Source of the DNA: an uncultured Erysipelotrichaceae bacterium
GTDB taxonomy: Bacteria > Bacillota_I > Bacilli_A > Erysipelotrichales > Erysipelotrichaceae
DNA length: 12,369 nt
Assembly: GCA_947385085.1 (NCBI GenBank)
Contig: CANDJN010000050.1
Location: 1-12,369 of the forward strand
Direction: 5' to 3'
Below the pieces are notes generated by a model, which was not told the origin of the DNA, made no database searches, and saw nothing but the letters and a program-made list of their open reading frames with translations. This document shows positions 1-7,373 of the stretch, piece by piece. The position numbers were made by a program, and so were the translations under genes. Positions within the stretch are counted from its first letter, which is position 1; each line of letters opens with the position of its first letter.

Positions 1-2
1 AT

Positions 3-176
3 TTAAGCCTTGTATTGATATTCACTAACTTTTTTAGGTGTCAAACTCCCGTGCTGATAATCGGAAATAATCAGATCAAGGAATTCATCCACTTCACCGG
101 AGGCATAGCCTTTAAAGTCAATATTGAACTGCTTTTCCAAAACATCTTCCACCGTTAACTTAAACCGTTTCTCCAT
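3..176 (-). CDS. gpsB: GpsB/DivIVA-domain cell-division protein, short form
   Basis: The product (57 residues from the chosen start) matches the N-terminal membrane-binding domain of GpsB/DivIVA: it has LTVEDVLEKQF, then GYASGEVDEFLDLIISDY, the usual GY-x3-EVD-x-FLD signature. GpsB links peptidoglycan synthases such as PBP1 to the division and elongation machinery at the membrane. A GTG lies three codons upstream at 183-185, but the ATG at 174-176 is preferred because the ribosome binding site GAAGG sits about 8 bases before it. Family members usually run to about 100 residues with a coiled coil and a C-terminal trimerisation domain. Here the protein loses family resemblance after DYQ and stops about 20 residues later, only two bases from the window edge. 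It is therefore either a short paralogue, a frameshifted gene, or damaged by a faulty contig end. Its place divergent from recU-ponA fits gpsB in Bacilli. Confidence 0.65.
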   Translation of the reverse strand: MEKRFKLTVEDVLEKQFNIDFKGYASGEVDEFLDLIISDYQHGSLTPKKVSEYQYKA

Positions 177-325
177 TCGTTTCACCTTCTATCATATAGT
201 TTCTCAAAAAAAGCTAAAAAAAGCAAGAGGAAATGATCGCCATTCCCTTAATTTTATGTTTTTTCATAAGAAAATACCGCAGGTTTTTCATTCATGCGAC
301 AAATTCAACGTCCTGTGGCTTTTCC

Positions 326-376
326 TTGACGTTTTTCTACCTATCTTTTTTCAGATATGATATAATATAAAAAGGT
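326..376 (+). promoter_or_regulatory. Possible recU-ponA promoter region
   Basis: The divergent gap 177-383 is AT-rich and holds no gene. On the plus strand, overlapping -10-like hexamers TATGAT (356-361) and TATAAT (361-366) lie just before the ribosome binding site AAAGGTG (371-377) of recU. A TTGACG at 326-331 looks like a -35 box, but its spacing to either hexamer is too long (24 or 29 bases), so the -35 is unresolved. On the minus strand a TATGAT (191-196) precedes gpsB without a clear -35. Confidence 0.3.
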
Positions 377-383
377 GATAATA

Positions 384-971
384 ATGATTGGCTATCCAAA
401 TCAGAAAAGCAAAGCCACTAATCATGAAGTCCGTGACAATTACATGGGCCGAGGAATGTCGCTGGAAGATGATCTGAACAAAAGCAATGAATATTATTTA
501 GAGACACAAAGGGCGCTGATTCATAAAAAGCCAATACCGGTCCAGATTGTAAAGGTGGATTATCCTCGCCGCAGTTCGGCAAAGATCACGGAGGCTTATT
601 ATAAAACACCAAGCACTACGGATTATAACGGTATCTATCGTGGCCGAGCCATTGACTTTGAGGCAAAGGAAACAAAATCCAAAACATCCTTTCCGCTAAA
701 AAACATTCATCCCCATCAAATCAAGCATTTGGAGCGGGTATTGTATCATGGTGGAATCGGGTTTGTGATCATTCGCTTTTCCACCCTGGATGAAACCTAT
801 CTTGTCGATGCCGCTTATATGATTGAACGCTATCAAAATTGTGAAGCCAAATCCATCCCTTACACACAGATAAAAGCAAATGCTTCGCTCATTCACCGCG
901 GCTTTACTCCGCGGTTGCGCTATTTGGATAACGTGGATGAGCTCTACTTTAAGGAGGAAACCCATAAATGA
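384..971 (+). CDS. recU: Holliday junction resolvase RecU
   Basis: RecU cuts four-way DNA junctions in recombinational repair and chromosome segregation, and in Bacillus it also modulates RecA. The 195-residue product has the full family pattern: an N-terminal RGMSLEDDLN segment (23-32), then STTDYNGIYRGR and DFEAKETKSKTSFPL. By alignment with B. subtilis RecU, D80, E93 and K95 correspond to the metal-binding catalytic residues D88, E101 and K103. Length is normal for the family. A GTG at 375 is in frame but lies inside the ribosome binding site AAAGGTG, so the ATG at 384 is the start. The stop overlaps the ponA start (ATGA), the same recU-ponA coupling seen across Bacilli. Nothing is missing. 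Confidence 0.95.
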   Translation: MIGYPNQKSKATNHEVRDNYMGRGMSLEDDLNKSNEYYLETQRALIHKKPIPVQIVKVDYPRRSSAKITEAYYKTPSTTDYNGIYRGRAIDFEAKETKSKTSFPLKNIHPHQIKHLERVLYHGGIGFVIIRFSTLDETYLVDAAYMIERYQNCEAKSIPYTQIKANASLIHRGFTPRLRYLDNVDELYFKEETHK

Positions 972-3859
972 AAGAACCGATGAAAAAAAATGCTACTTCA
1001 AAGCGCAGTGCGCCGAAGAAAACGCAGAATATAAAAAACAAAGGTCAAACTCATACAAAGGCTAAAAAAGAAATCAAGATGGATAAACGTAAAATCATGA
1101 ATTCCATTATGGTATGCTTTCTCTCCCTTGTCGCGATCGGCGGTGTTTGTGTCTTCTTTATCATCGCCAGTGTGATGAAAGACGCAAAGTCATTGAGCGC
1201 CGATAAATTCCAAAGTCAGGACAGTACCCCCATCTTATCCAGTGATGGTGAAGTGTTGGTTGAGGTCGGAATGGAAAATCGTCAAAGCATCACATATGAT
1301 CAGCTGCCGCAGGTAACGATTGATGCTTTCTTAGCCATTGAGGATTCCCGTTATTTCACCCATAACGGCTTTGACTTTCCGCGCTTTATGAAATCTGCCT
1401 TTAACAACTTGCGCAACGGCGATTTAGGACAAGGTGGATCTACTTTGACGATGCAGATGGTGGATAACGTCAGAAAAAATGATTTTGATGAAATGAATGC
1501 GAGCACTTGGGAAAAAATCGAATATAAAATTCAGGAGATTTTCCTCAGTATGCAGGCAGAAAATAAAATGGAAAAGGAAGAAATTCTCGTAAATTATTTG
1601 AATAAAGTGAATTTTGGATACACAGCTCGTGGGATTGAAAAAGGCGCTGAATATTACTTTGGCAAGGATGTTTCGCAATTAAACTTAACCGAAAGTGCTT
1701 TTTTAGCCGGTGTGGTAAATGCCCCTAACCTTTTTAACCCTTATAAAGGCACTCAATGGAGTGATGCCTCAAAGAAGTGGATCAACTTCTATGAATACGC
1801 CAAGGAACGACGCGATGAAACGCTTTATCAAATGTATTATCACGGCTATATCAGTGAAACAGAATATCGTTTGGCAAAGAATACCGAATTGGCATTCCAG
1901 TTGAACGGTGAGCGTTTCTTCCACAGCGATTCCAATGATACGATATTGGATCTGGTTCGCAAGGAAGCCATGGACAAATACGGCATTGATATTTATACCA
2001 CCAGTGCAGTGGTTCATACCTCAATAGATAAGGATATTCAACAGGTGGCTGATGATATCATCAGTAATGATGGCATTCCTCAAGGGGATGGTTCTGTATA
2101 TGCTTTCCCCAAGCAAGAGAACTACGATGTCGGCACCACTCTCATCAATACGAAAAACGGCGAAATTATGGCTATGATCGGTGGACGTAGTTTCAGTTTG
2201 GATGATCCAACATCAAAAAATCAAGTAACAGAGCGTCATCAAACCGGATCTACGATCAAACCCCTGTTGGATTATGCGCCTGGCTTTGATGTCTTGGGCT
2301 ATGCGACATCGCACACCTTTGCGGATATTCCCACTGACATCTATGGTGATGGACGTGCCGTTGCCAATTCTAATCACAAATATCAAGGCGATGTGCCGTT
2401 TGCGGAAGCTGTTGCCAATTCCTATAATACCACTGCCAGCCAATCTTTGTTGAGCCTGCAGGAAAAGTGGGGCGACGACAATATCAAGGACTATATGAGA
2501 AAGCTTGGCTTTGATGAAGATGTTGTCGATCACTTTAACCTGCAATATGGCATTGGCGGCAGCGATATGACATCCTCCACCAAAACCTTGGCGGCGGCCT
2601 ATGCGGTCTTTGCCAATGAAGGAGGATACATTGAACCGCACATCATAACCAAGATCGAATTTCCGGATGATTCTGAACGTGAAACGATCACTGCCAAAGA
2701 TGATCCGATTCAAACCATCTCAAAACAGGCAGCCTATTTGATGTCAGACATTCTGAAGTCCGCTGCCAATACCAATTTCTTTATGAGTCAGTTATGGCCT
2801 CAGGCTGGATATACAGTCTATGGAAAAACTGGTACGAGTGATTGGGGCGACGCCGGTGTGGACTATGGCATTCCCGAAGGCTCTATTCGTGATGAATGGA
2901 TGGTTAACTATACCGGCAACTATGTTATCGCAACGTGGGAGGGCTATAACGGATATAACTATATTAACAATGATGTGCTAAACCGTAATATCCCCGGCCG
3001 GATTAATCGCATCATCATGGACAAAGTTTCATCCAAGTATGAAATGGGTGTCGTTGAAAATCCCGGAGAAATCAGCACGATATCCCATGTTAAAGGAAAA
3101 TATCCCTATGTAGCCCCCAACAAAAGCACACCTTCTGATATGGTCATCAGCGGAATGATTCGCAGTGATAAGGCTAAATTAGGAACGTTAAGTGCTGATG
3201 ACTTGAAAAACCTTGACAATATCAGCGCATCAGCCAATGATGAAAATTCTATTCGTATTGAATTCAGTGCTTATCCGGACAGCGACAAAACCAAGGCAGC
3301 AAGCCATTCTAAGCAATACGATGTATTGGGAATTAAATTCATCGGCAATGTGTATTATGATCCAGCCTTTGTCTTTGGACGTGTTATCTACAAATCAGAT
3401 ATTCGCGTTAACGGCACAACGGTAGAAACCCATACCTCGCACGAGGCTTCGGATAATTATACTTTGAACAATAGTTTTGCTGGTCAGACCATTCAAGTAT
3501 GCGGCTACTATGCTTATGAACACGATAGTAAAATATCCAATGAAAAGTGCACCGATGTAACGATGCCTGAGCATAAAGAGGTCGTTAACGTTGATTCCTT
3601 GGATCAGGCAATCACAACGGCACAGCCATTCTTGGATCCCAATCTCTATAATGAACAATATGTCAATGCTTTAAGTAATACGATTCAAAATGCTCAGGCT
3701 GCACTGGCAAATCCCGATGTGACGCAGGAAGAAGTGAATAATCATATCAATGCGATTGAAGAAGCCATTCGCAACTGTCAAAGTCATCCAAACACTGCAC
3801 AGCCAACCTCGTATCAGTTCACGAAATCGCTGTTCCTCGCTTTGCGAAAATATTTGTAA
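968..3859 (+). CDS. ponA: Bifunctional class A penicillin-binding protein (PBP1) with FIVAR-like tail
   Basis: This enzyme polymerises glycan strands (transglycosylase) and cross-links them (transpeptidase) on the outer face of the membrane. The 963 residues comprise a Lys/Arg-rich cytoplasmic tail (1-42) and one membrane segment (about 45-70). The GT51 domain has EDSRYF with catalytic E125, QGGSTLTMQ (155-163) and the NYLNKVNFGYTARGIEKGAEYYFGK region. The transpeptidase domain has the serine motif STIK (S428-K431), SYN (485-487) and KTGT (620-623). After about residue 700 there is a poorly recognised beta-rich region with Cys845 and Cys861. Residues 875-937 form a FIVAR-like three-helix repeat (AQAALANPDVTQEEV). 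The ribosome binding site AGGAGG at 952-957 lies inside recU, and the start codon overlaps the recU stop. All catalytic residues are present. The tail differs from the simple fibronectin-type tail of B. subtilis PBP1. Confidence 0.95.
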   Translation: MKEPMKKNATSKRSAPKKTQNIKNKGQTHTKAKKEIKMDKRKIMNSIMVCFLSLVAIGGVCVFFIIASVMKDAKSLSADKFQSQDSTPILSSDGEVLVEVGMENRQSITYDQLPQVTIDAFLAIEDSRYFTHNGFDFPRFMKSAFNNLRNGDLGQGGSTLTMQMVDNVRKNDFDEMNASTWEKIEYKIQEIFLSMQAENKMEKEEILVNYLNKVNFGYTARGIEKGAEYYFGKDVSQLNLTESAFLAGVVNAPNLFNPYKGTQWSDASKKWINFYEYAKERRDETLYQMYYHGYISETEYRLAKNTELAFQLNGERFFHSDSNDTILDLVRKEAMDKYGIDIYTTSAVVHTSIDKDIQQVADDIISNDGIPQGDGSVYAFPKQENYDVGTTLINTKNGEIMAMIGGRSFSLDDPTSKNQVTERHQTGSTIKPLLDYAPGFDVLGYATSHTFADIPTDIYGDGRAVANSNHKYQGDVPFAEAVANSYNTTASQSLLSLQEKWGDDNIKDYMRKLGFDEDVVDHFNLQYGIGGSDMTSSTKTLAAAYAVFANEGGYIEPHIITKIEFPDDSERETITAKDDPIQTISKQAAYLMSDILKSAANTNFFMSQLWPQAGYTVYGKTGTSDWGDAGVDYGIPEGSIRDEWMVNYTGNYVIATWEGYNGYNYINNDVLNRNIPGRINRIIMDKVSSKYEMGVVENPGEISTISHVKGKYPYVAPNKSTPSDMVISGMIRSDKAKLGTLSADDLKNLDNISASANDENSIRIEFSAYPDSDKTKAASHSKQYDVLGIKFIGNVYYDPAFVFGRVIYKSDIRVNGTTVETHTSHEASDNYTLNNSFAGQTIQVCGYYAYEHDSKISNEKCTDVTMPEHKEVVNVDSLDQAITTAQPFLDPNLYNEQYVNALSNTIQNAQAALANPDVTQEEVNNHINAIEEAIRNCQSHPNTAQPTSYQFTKSLFLALRKYL

Positions 3860-3866
3860 TATGATT

Positions 3867-3901
3867 AAGTATAATCAGTCTCGTCTGGTTATACTTTTTT
3901 T
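3867..3901 (+). terminator. Intrinsic terminator of recU-ponA
   Basis: A 12-bp stem, AAGTATAATCAG (3867-3878) with CTGGTTATACTT (3885-3896), has one G-T wobble and a six-base loop. It is followed by a run of seven T (3895-3901). It begins 7 bases after the ponA stop codon. Confidence 0.9.
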
Positions 3902-3910
3902 ATTGCTTGA

Positions 3911-3939
3911 CAAAAAAAGAAATCATCCTCGTGATTTCT
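3911..3939 (-). terminator. Intrinsic terminator of the dnaD-nth operon
   Basis: Read on the minus strand, AGAAATCA (3932-3939) pairs with TGATTTCT (3918-3925) around a six-base loop and runs straight into seven T. The second arm contains the nth stop codon (3923-3925), so the end of the gene is part of its own terminator. It faces the ponA terminator about ten bases away. Confidence 0.85.
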
Positions 3940-4579
3940 CCTTCTGCTTTATCTTATAGTCTTCCAGTTTATCCTTTTTACAAAATTGTGCAAAGGCACA
4001 ATTCTTACATTGTGGATTGCGTGCCGTACAGCGATAGCGTCCAAAAAAGATAAACAAATGATGAGCACGATTCCAGCGCTCCCGTTTGATCTTTCGTTTC
4101 AACTTTTCCTCCACCTTCTCTACATTGTCCCCTACCTTTGCCAATCCAAGCCGCTTCGCAATTCGCTCCACATGGGTATCGACCGCAAAGGAGGGGATAT
4201 CAAACCATACACTGCGCACGACATTCGCCGTTTTTCTGCCCACTCCTGCCAATGCCGTTAGCTCCTCCATCGTTCTGGGCATCTCGCCATTTCGCACACA
4301 CAACGAACGAGACAGCGCCTGAATACTGCGTGCCTTATTATGATATAGTCCAATGCGGCGAATTAAATTCTCGATTTCTGCCAGATCAGCTTGCGCCATT
4401 GCCTGAGGTGTGGGGAACGCTTCAAACAATGCCGGAGTTACCCGATTCACCGATTCATCGGTTGTCTGTGCCGATAAAACCACCGCAACAATCAATTCAA
4501 ACGCATTATGGTGCAACAGTTCACAATGAGCATTAGGAAATTGTCGCTCCAGTTCATCTAATATTTCATCTGTTGTCAT
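3923..4579 (-). CDS. nth: Endonuclease III (DNA glycosylase/AP lyase)
   Basis: Endonuclease III removes oxidised pyrimidines from DNA and nicks the abasic site, starting base excision repair. The 218 residues match the family length. The helix-hairpin-helix LTALAGVGRKTANVV carries the catalytic lysine (K116). FAVDTHVERIAKRLGL carries the catalytic aspartate (D134). A C-terminal [4Fe-4S] cluster motif follows with exact C-x6-C-x2-C-x5-C spacing (C184, C191, C194, C200). The usual LPGVG is LAGVG here. A basic tail (about 201-218) extends past the cluster. The start codon overlaps the dnaD stop (ATGA), with GAGGAAGG upstream as ribosome binding site. The dnaD-nth pairing is also found in B. subtilis. 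The gene is last in its operon. Confidence 0.95.
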   Translation of the reverse strand: MTTDEILDELERQFPNAHCELLHHNAFELIVAVVLSAQTTDESVNRVTPALFEAFPTPQAMAQADLAEIENLIRRIGLYHNKARSIQALSRSLCVRNGEMPRTMEELTALAGVGRKTANVVRSVWFDIPSFAVDTHVERIAKRLGLAKVGDNVEKVEEKLKRKIKRERWNRAHHLFIFFGRYRCTARNPQCKNCAFAQFCKKDKLEDYKIKQKEKSRG

Positions 4580-5112
4580 CGTTTACCTTCCTCATATTCG
4601 CGAACGGTAAAATTCCGTTTCTTCCATTCCGTTAAAATCCGCTCAATATAATCAAAACTGCGCTTGTCATATAGCACGGCTTCACGCAATGCATATAAAA
4701 TCAATCGCTGATCATATTTTCCCATCCATTCGCTCATCCGCTGCAGCTCCAACTGTGACAGGGGGCGAGCAAATTCTCGTTCAAATACCTCAAATAACGA
4801 CTGATCAAAATCCATCGTTTTATCTTTCGGTGTTTCAAAAATTCCATCTATTTCAAATACCACTTTTTTATCTCGATATGTAATGGATAAATACCCCTTT
4901 GTACTGAGATTTGCCAACAGATTATCAATCCGCGTCGCATCCATCTTCATTTTTGCGGCTAATATCCCATGTGATACCGGAATATTATATTGATTCATAA
5001 AATCAATGAGTAAAATCGCCATACATTCTTCACACGTCAGTGTTAAATCTTCAAAGTGATCCAAAATATAATCGCGACGATTTATGAAGTGCTCGTTCCA
5101 CCACTGTCCCAT
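4576..5112 (-). CDS. dnaD: Replication restart/initiation protein DnaD
   Basis: DnaD helps load the replicative helicase at oriC and at restarted forks in Bacillota, working with DnaA or PriA, DnaB and DnaI, and it remodels DNA. The 178-residue product has an N-terminal winged-helix DDBH1 part (about 1-95, with LAAKMKMDATRIDNLLANLSTKGYL as recognisable wing-helix sequence, given here only as a positional guide at 51-75). A C-terminal DDBH2 domain (about 103-165) ends with the hallmark Y-x3-I-L-x2-W (Y155 to W163). The B. subtilis protein is over 50 residues longer, chiefly in a disordered DNA-binding tail that is nearly absent here. The start has AAAGGA about 8 bases upstream and lies 31 bases inside the end of ypmB. 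The stop overlaps nth. Confidence 0.85.
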   Translation of the reverse strand: MGQWWNEHFINRRDYILDHFEDLTLTCEECMAILLIDFMNQYNIPVSHGILAAKMKMDATRIDNLLANLSTKGYLSITYRDKKVVFEIDGIFETPKDKTMDFDQSLFEVFEREFARPLSQLELQRMSEWMGKYDQRLILYALREAVLYDKRSFDYIERILTEWKKRNFTVREYEEGKR

Positions 5113-5585
5113 GTTCCCATTCCTTTCCTGCGAAAATAGACGGTTTCATATGTATCAATATCCAAATATAATTCATAGGTATCATTCTCCACAATATAAA
5201 CCGGCTTTTCATAGCCATATCCGATTGTCACCTTGGTATTTTCCATATTGTGCAGACGACGAGCCTCCTGTTGGGCTTTTTTTGAATCAAGCTTTGTCAT
5301 TTCCCGCCACGCCAATAATTCACCGTTTTCATTGAACCAATAATAGTTTTTCTTATCATGACCGCCGTAAATAATATAAGCAAAAACATGTCGATCCAAT
5401 TCCTCGATATCCTCATAGTTTTTTAAGATAACATCCTTCTGTGCCGCAATCTTATCGTCATAGCGAATAGCAGGACCACTCACAAACAGAACGATTTCGA
5501 TGATGATAATACAAAAAAGGATTATAAGCAATCCAATCGTAACCGATAATCGCCCTAAAAAGGACCATTTTCGCTCATGTTCCAT
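5082..5585 (-). CDS. ypmB: YpmB-like membrane-anchored protein (DUF5590/PepSY-like)
   Basis: The product has 167 residues. A short charged N-terminus is followed by one strongly hydrophobic segment (about 12-37) and an extracytoplasmic domain. That domain has two PepSY-like alpha/beta repeats: YWFNENGELLAWREM with the following helix DSKKAQQEARRLH, then the strand pairs KPVYIVEN and YELYLDIDTYETVYF. This is the layout of B. subtilis YpmB (about 161 residues), whose function is unknown to me. Its neighbours in B. subtilis are also dnaD and nth, although there asnS and aspB lie between; here they are absent and ypmB abuts dnaD directly with a 31-base overlap. The ribosome binding site is GGAAGTG, 5 bases before the start. 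Assignment rests on topology, size and synteny. Confidence 0.75.
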   Translation of the reverse strand: MEHERKWSFLGRLSVTIGLLIILFCIIIIEIVLFVSGPAIRYDDKIAAQKDVILKNYEDIEELDRHVFAYIIYGGHDKKNYYWFNENGELLAWREMTKLDSKKAQQEARRLHNMENTKVTIGYGYEKPVYIVENDTYELYLDIDTYETVYFRRKGMGTWDSGGTSTS

Positions 5586-5608
5586 AATATCACTTCCATA
5601 TCGCTATC

Positions 5609-5637
5609 ATTATACACGATTTTTATCATTTTGTCTT
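5609..5637 (-). promoter_or_regulatory. Probable internal promoter for ypmB-dnaD-nth
   Basis: On the minus strand, AAGACA (5632-5637) and a consensus TATAAT (5609-5614) are separated by 17 bases. The start point would fall near 5602, leaving a leader of about 17 bases before ypmB. The -10 overlaps the mtnN stop codon. The -35 matches four of six consensus bases. It would let the repair/replication genes be expressed apart from the upstream yqe genes. Confidence 0.5.
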
Positions 5638-6323
5638 GAACGGTCCCTTTGTTTTTTCACCAGTTCAACACACAAACGCGCACTGCGCTTACTGGCACGA
5701 TGAACATATTCATTAAAATCGAGCTGATTGCCTTCCTGTAAAGCAATATCCGATAAAGAGCGGAGAATCACAAATGGGATGTGAAAATGCGTACAAACCT
5801 GCGCAATCGCTCCCGATTCCATTTCTGCACATAATGCATCGGGATATCGTTTTTTCAGTGCTTGAAATTGATTGGGTTCACTGATAAATTGATCTCCGCT
5901 GAGCATTAAGCCGCAATGAAAACGCTCCTTGGCTTGTTCACAGACATTTTTACATAAGGTAGCCAGTGCTTCATCCGCATGAAAATGTAACCCAATTCCT
6001 TCATCTCCATCCAGAGCACTTGTATCATAATCGTGTTGAATAATATGATCACCAATCACCAAATCCAACACCTGCTCCATTTCCTGTAAGCCGCCAGCGG
6101 TGCCAATGTTGAAAACGGCTTCCACATCATAGTTTTTTATTAACAGCGTCGTAGCAATTGCCGCATGTCCCTTGCCGACACCGCTGAGCATCAATACACA
6201 ATCACGCTGCGCAATGGTTCCTTCCCAAAAGCGGATGCCGTCGATGCTTCGCTCACATACTTCTTCCATTTCTTCACGCAATGCGTCCACCTCAGCCTGC
6301 ATTGCCGCAATGATTCCGATCAT
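5610..6323 (-). CDS. mtnN: 5'-methylthioadenosine/S-adenosylhomocysteine nucleosidase
   Basis: MtnN (Pfs) hydrolyses SAH and methylthioadenosine to adenine plus the thioribose product. This relieves product inhibition of methyltransferases and feeds methionine salvage and, where LuxS is present, AI-2 synthesis. The 237 residues start MIGIIAAMQAEVDAL. Catalytic residues align with the E. coli enzyme (E12, E174, D197) as E11, E169 (in CAEMESGA) and D192 (in LRSLSDIA). SGVGKGHAA, NIGTAGGL and SGDQFI form the nucleoside phosphorylase-type core. Twelve codons of open frame lie upstream, but the ATG at 6321-6323 follows GGAAAGGAG by about 7 bases, and that site lies in the last codons of yqeM. Directly after a methyltransferase gene it may clear the SAH that enzyme makes; this link is inference. 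The C-terminus has a basic, hydrophilic extension. Confidence 0.93.
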   Translation of the reverse strand: MIGIIAAMQAEVDALREEMEEVCERSIDGIRFWEGTIAQRDCVLMLSGVGKGHAAIATTLLIKNYDVEAVFNIGTAGGLQEMEQVLDLVIGDHIIQHDYDTSALDGDEGIGLHFHADEALATLCKNVCEQAKERFHCGLMLSGDQFISEPNQFQALKKRYPDALCAEMESGAIAQVCTHFHIPFVILRSLSDIALQEGNQLDFNEYVHRASKRSARLCVELVKKQRDRSRQNDKNRV

Positions 6324-6324
6324 G

Positions 6325-7038
6325 TTATGACTCCTTTCCTGTTTTGAGCGCGACATAGAAATATTTCTCGCCGCTGTGAATCCCTTCTAAATTAAAATCC
6401 GTATAAATGCTGACCCGAAAGCCGAGCTTTTCCAGCTGATCTTTGATCCATTGCGGCTCATAAACGCGCTGAATATGCTGTTCCAAAGTAATATGCGCAT
6501 CCTTATCATAAAATGCAAAATTATGATAAATGCGATCTTCCTCCGCTTGAATTGTCCATTCATATGGAGTGCCATGGACCGTCCCCGCTTCACAGTATTC
6601 CTCTTGAAATTCACTGAGACGGTCTTGACTGTGCATATCGAATAACAATACCCCAAAATCATTTAAATGCTCATATGCCTGAGAAAAAAAGGCTTGTACA
6701 TCCGCTTTGCTTAACAAATAATTCAAGCTGTCGCAAAAGCAGAGGATACCATCAAAAAGCGACCATGATGATAAATCGCGCATATCTCCCTGTTTCCATA
6801 TGATACGATCACTGCCATCTTTTTCCTGTGCGCACGTTAACATATCGCTGCTTAAATCCAATGCGCTGACATCATACCCATCAGTGGCAAGCGCCAACGT
6901 GATTTCACCGCTGCCGCACGCTACCTCTAACATTTTTTTTCCTTTACTATGCGCATGTACAAAGTCAACCCACTGTTGTGTTGCCGCGCTGTCTTTTACT
7001 AACGCATCATAAAAGGAAGCCAGTGCTTCATACATCAT
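6325..7038 (-). CDS. yqeM: YqeM-type SAM-dependent methyltransferase
   Basis: This is a class I methyltransferase of 237 residues. Motif I is LEVACGSGEITLAL (37-50). An acidic residue at the end of strand 2 is in SALDLSSDML (D61). QGDMRDL (83-89) and LCFCDSLNYLL follow, and GVLLFDMHS (129-137) is the later core strand. The substrate is unknown to me. The position right after rsfS is the one held by B. subtilis yqeM, which supports orthology and suggests a tie to ribosome or tRNA metabolism without proving it. The start overlaps the rsfS stop (ATGA). Two ATG codons are in tandem, and the second (7033-7035) is equally possible. The end carries the mtnN ribosome binding site. Confidence 0.85.
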   Translation of the reverse strand: MMYEALASFYDALVKDSAATQQWVDFVHAHSKGKKMLEVACGSGEITLALATDGYDVSALDLSSDMLTCAQEKDGSDRIIWKQGDMRDLSSWSLFDGILCFCDSLNYLLSKADVQAFFSQAYEHLNDFGVLLFDMHSQDRLSEFQEEYCEAGTVHGTPYEWTIQAEEDRIYHNFAFYDKDAHITLEQHIQRVYEPQWIKDQLEKLGFRVSIYTDFNLEGIHSGEKYFYVALKTGKES

Positions 7039-7373
7039 AATGATACATCCACCATAGGAAGATCCCCATACAGCTGTTCTAAACGATAGATGTCACGTGT
7101 CTCGCTTAAAAAGATATGTACGATGATCGTATCAAGATCGATCAGAATCCAAGAACTGTTTTGATTGCCTTCCATTCGCTGTACATTCATACCGGCTTCC
7201 CTTGCCTGTTCTTTGACATGATTGGCAAGTGCGTATACTTGACGATAATTGCTGGCTTCCGCAATCACGGTATAATCAATGAACGGATTTAATTGAGTGA
7301 ACGCATAAGCGACCACATTCTTGCCCTTTTTTTCATCGATTGCCTTTACGACTACTGCTAATTTATGATCCAT
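7035..7373 (-). CDS. rsfS: Ribosomal silencing factor RsfS (YqeL)
   Basis: RsfS binds ribosomal protein uL14 on the 50S subunit and blocks joining with 30S, lowering translation in starvation. The 112-residue protein has the complete family core. The central SSWILIDLDTIIVHIFLSE strand-helix is followed by RDIYRLEQLYGD, and the first half carries NYRQVYALANHV. Length is normal. The start overlaps the end of nadD-yqeK by 11 bases, with AGGA about 9 bases upstream as ribosome binding site. The gene order nadD, yqeK, rsfS, yqeM is that of B. subtilis. Confidence 0.93.
   Translation of the reverse strand: MDHKLAVVVKAIDEKKGKNVVAYAFTQLNPFIDYTVIAEASNYRQVYALANHVKEQAREAGMNVQRMEGNQNSSWILIDLDTIIVHIFLSETRDIYRLEQLYGDLPMVDVSL

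Noticed and set aside
326..366. TTGACG and TATAAT upstream of recU as a standard promoter pair
   Set aside because: The spacing is 29 bases (24 to the overlapping TATGAT), far from the required 16-18, so they are not accepted as one promoter; only a low-confidence region is listed.
2213..2713. A 166-codon minus-strand open frame inside ponA
   Set aside because: It is fully antisense to the transpeptidase domain, whose motifs are intact. The composition looks like an antisense shadow, with no recognisable domain.
4138..4536. A 132-codon plus-strand open frame inside nth
   Set aside because: It is antisense to nth with its iron-sulfur and catalytic motifs; the translation is Pro/His-rich with no domain, typical of a shadow frame.
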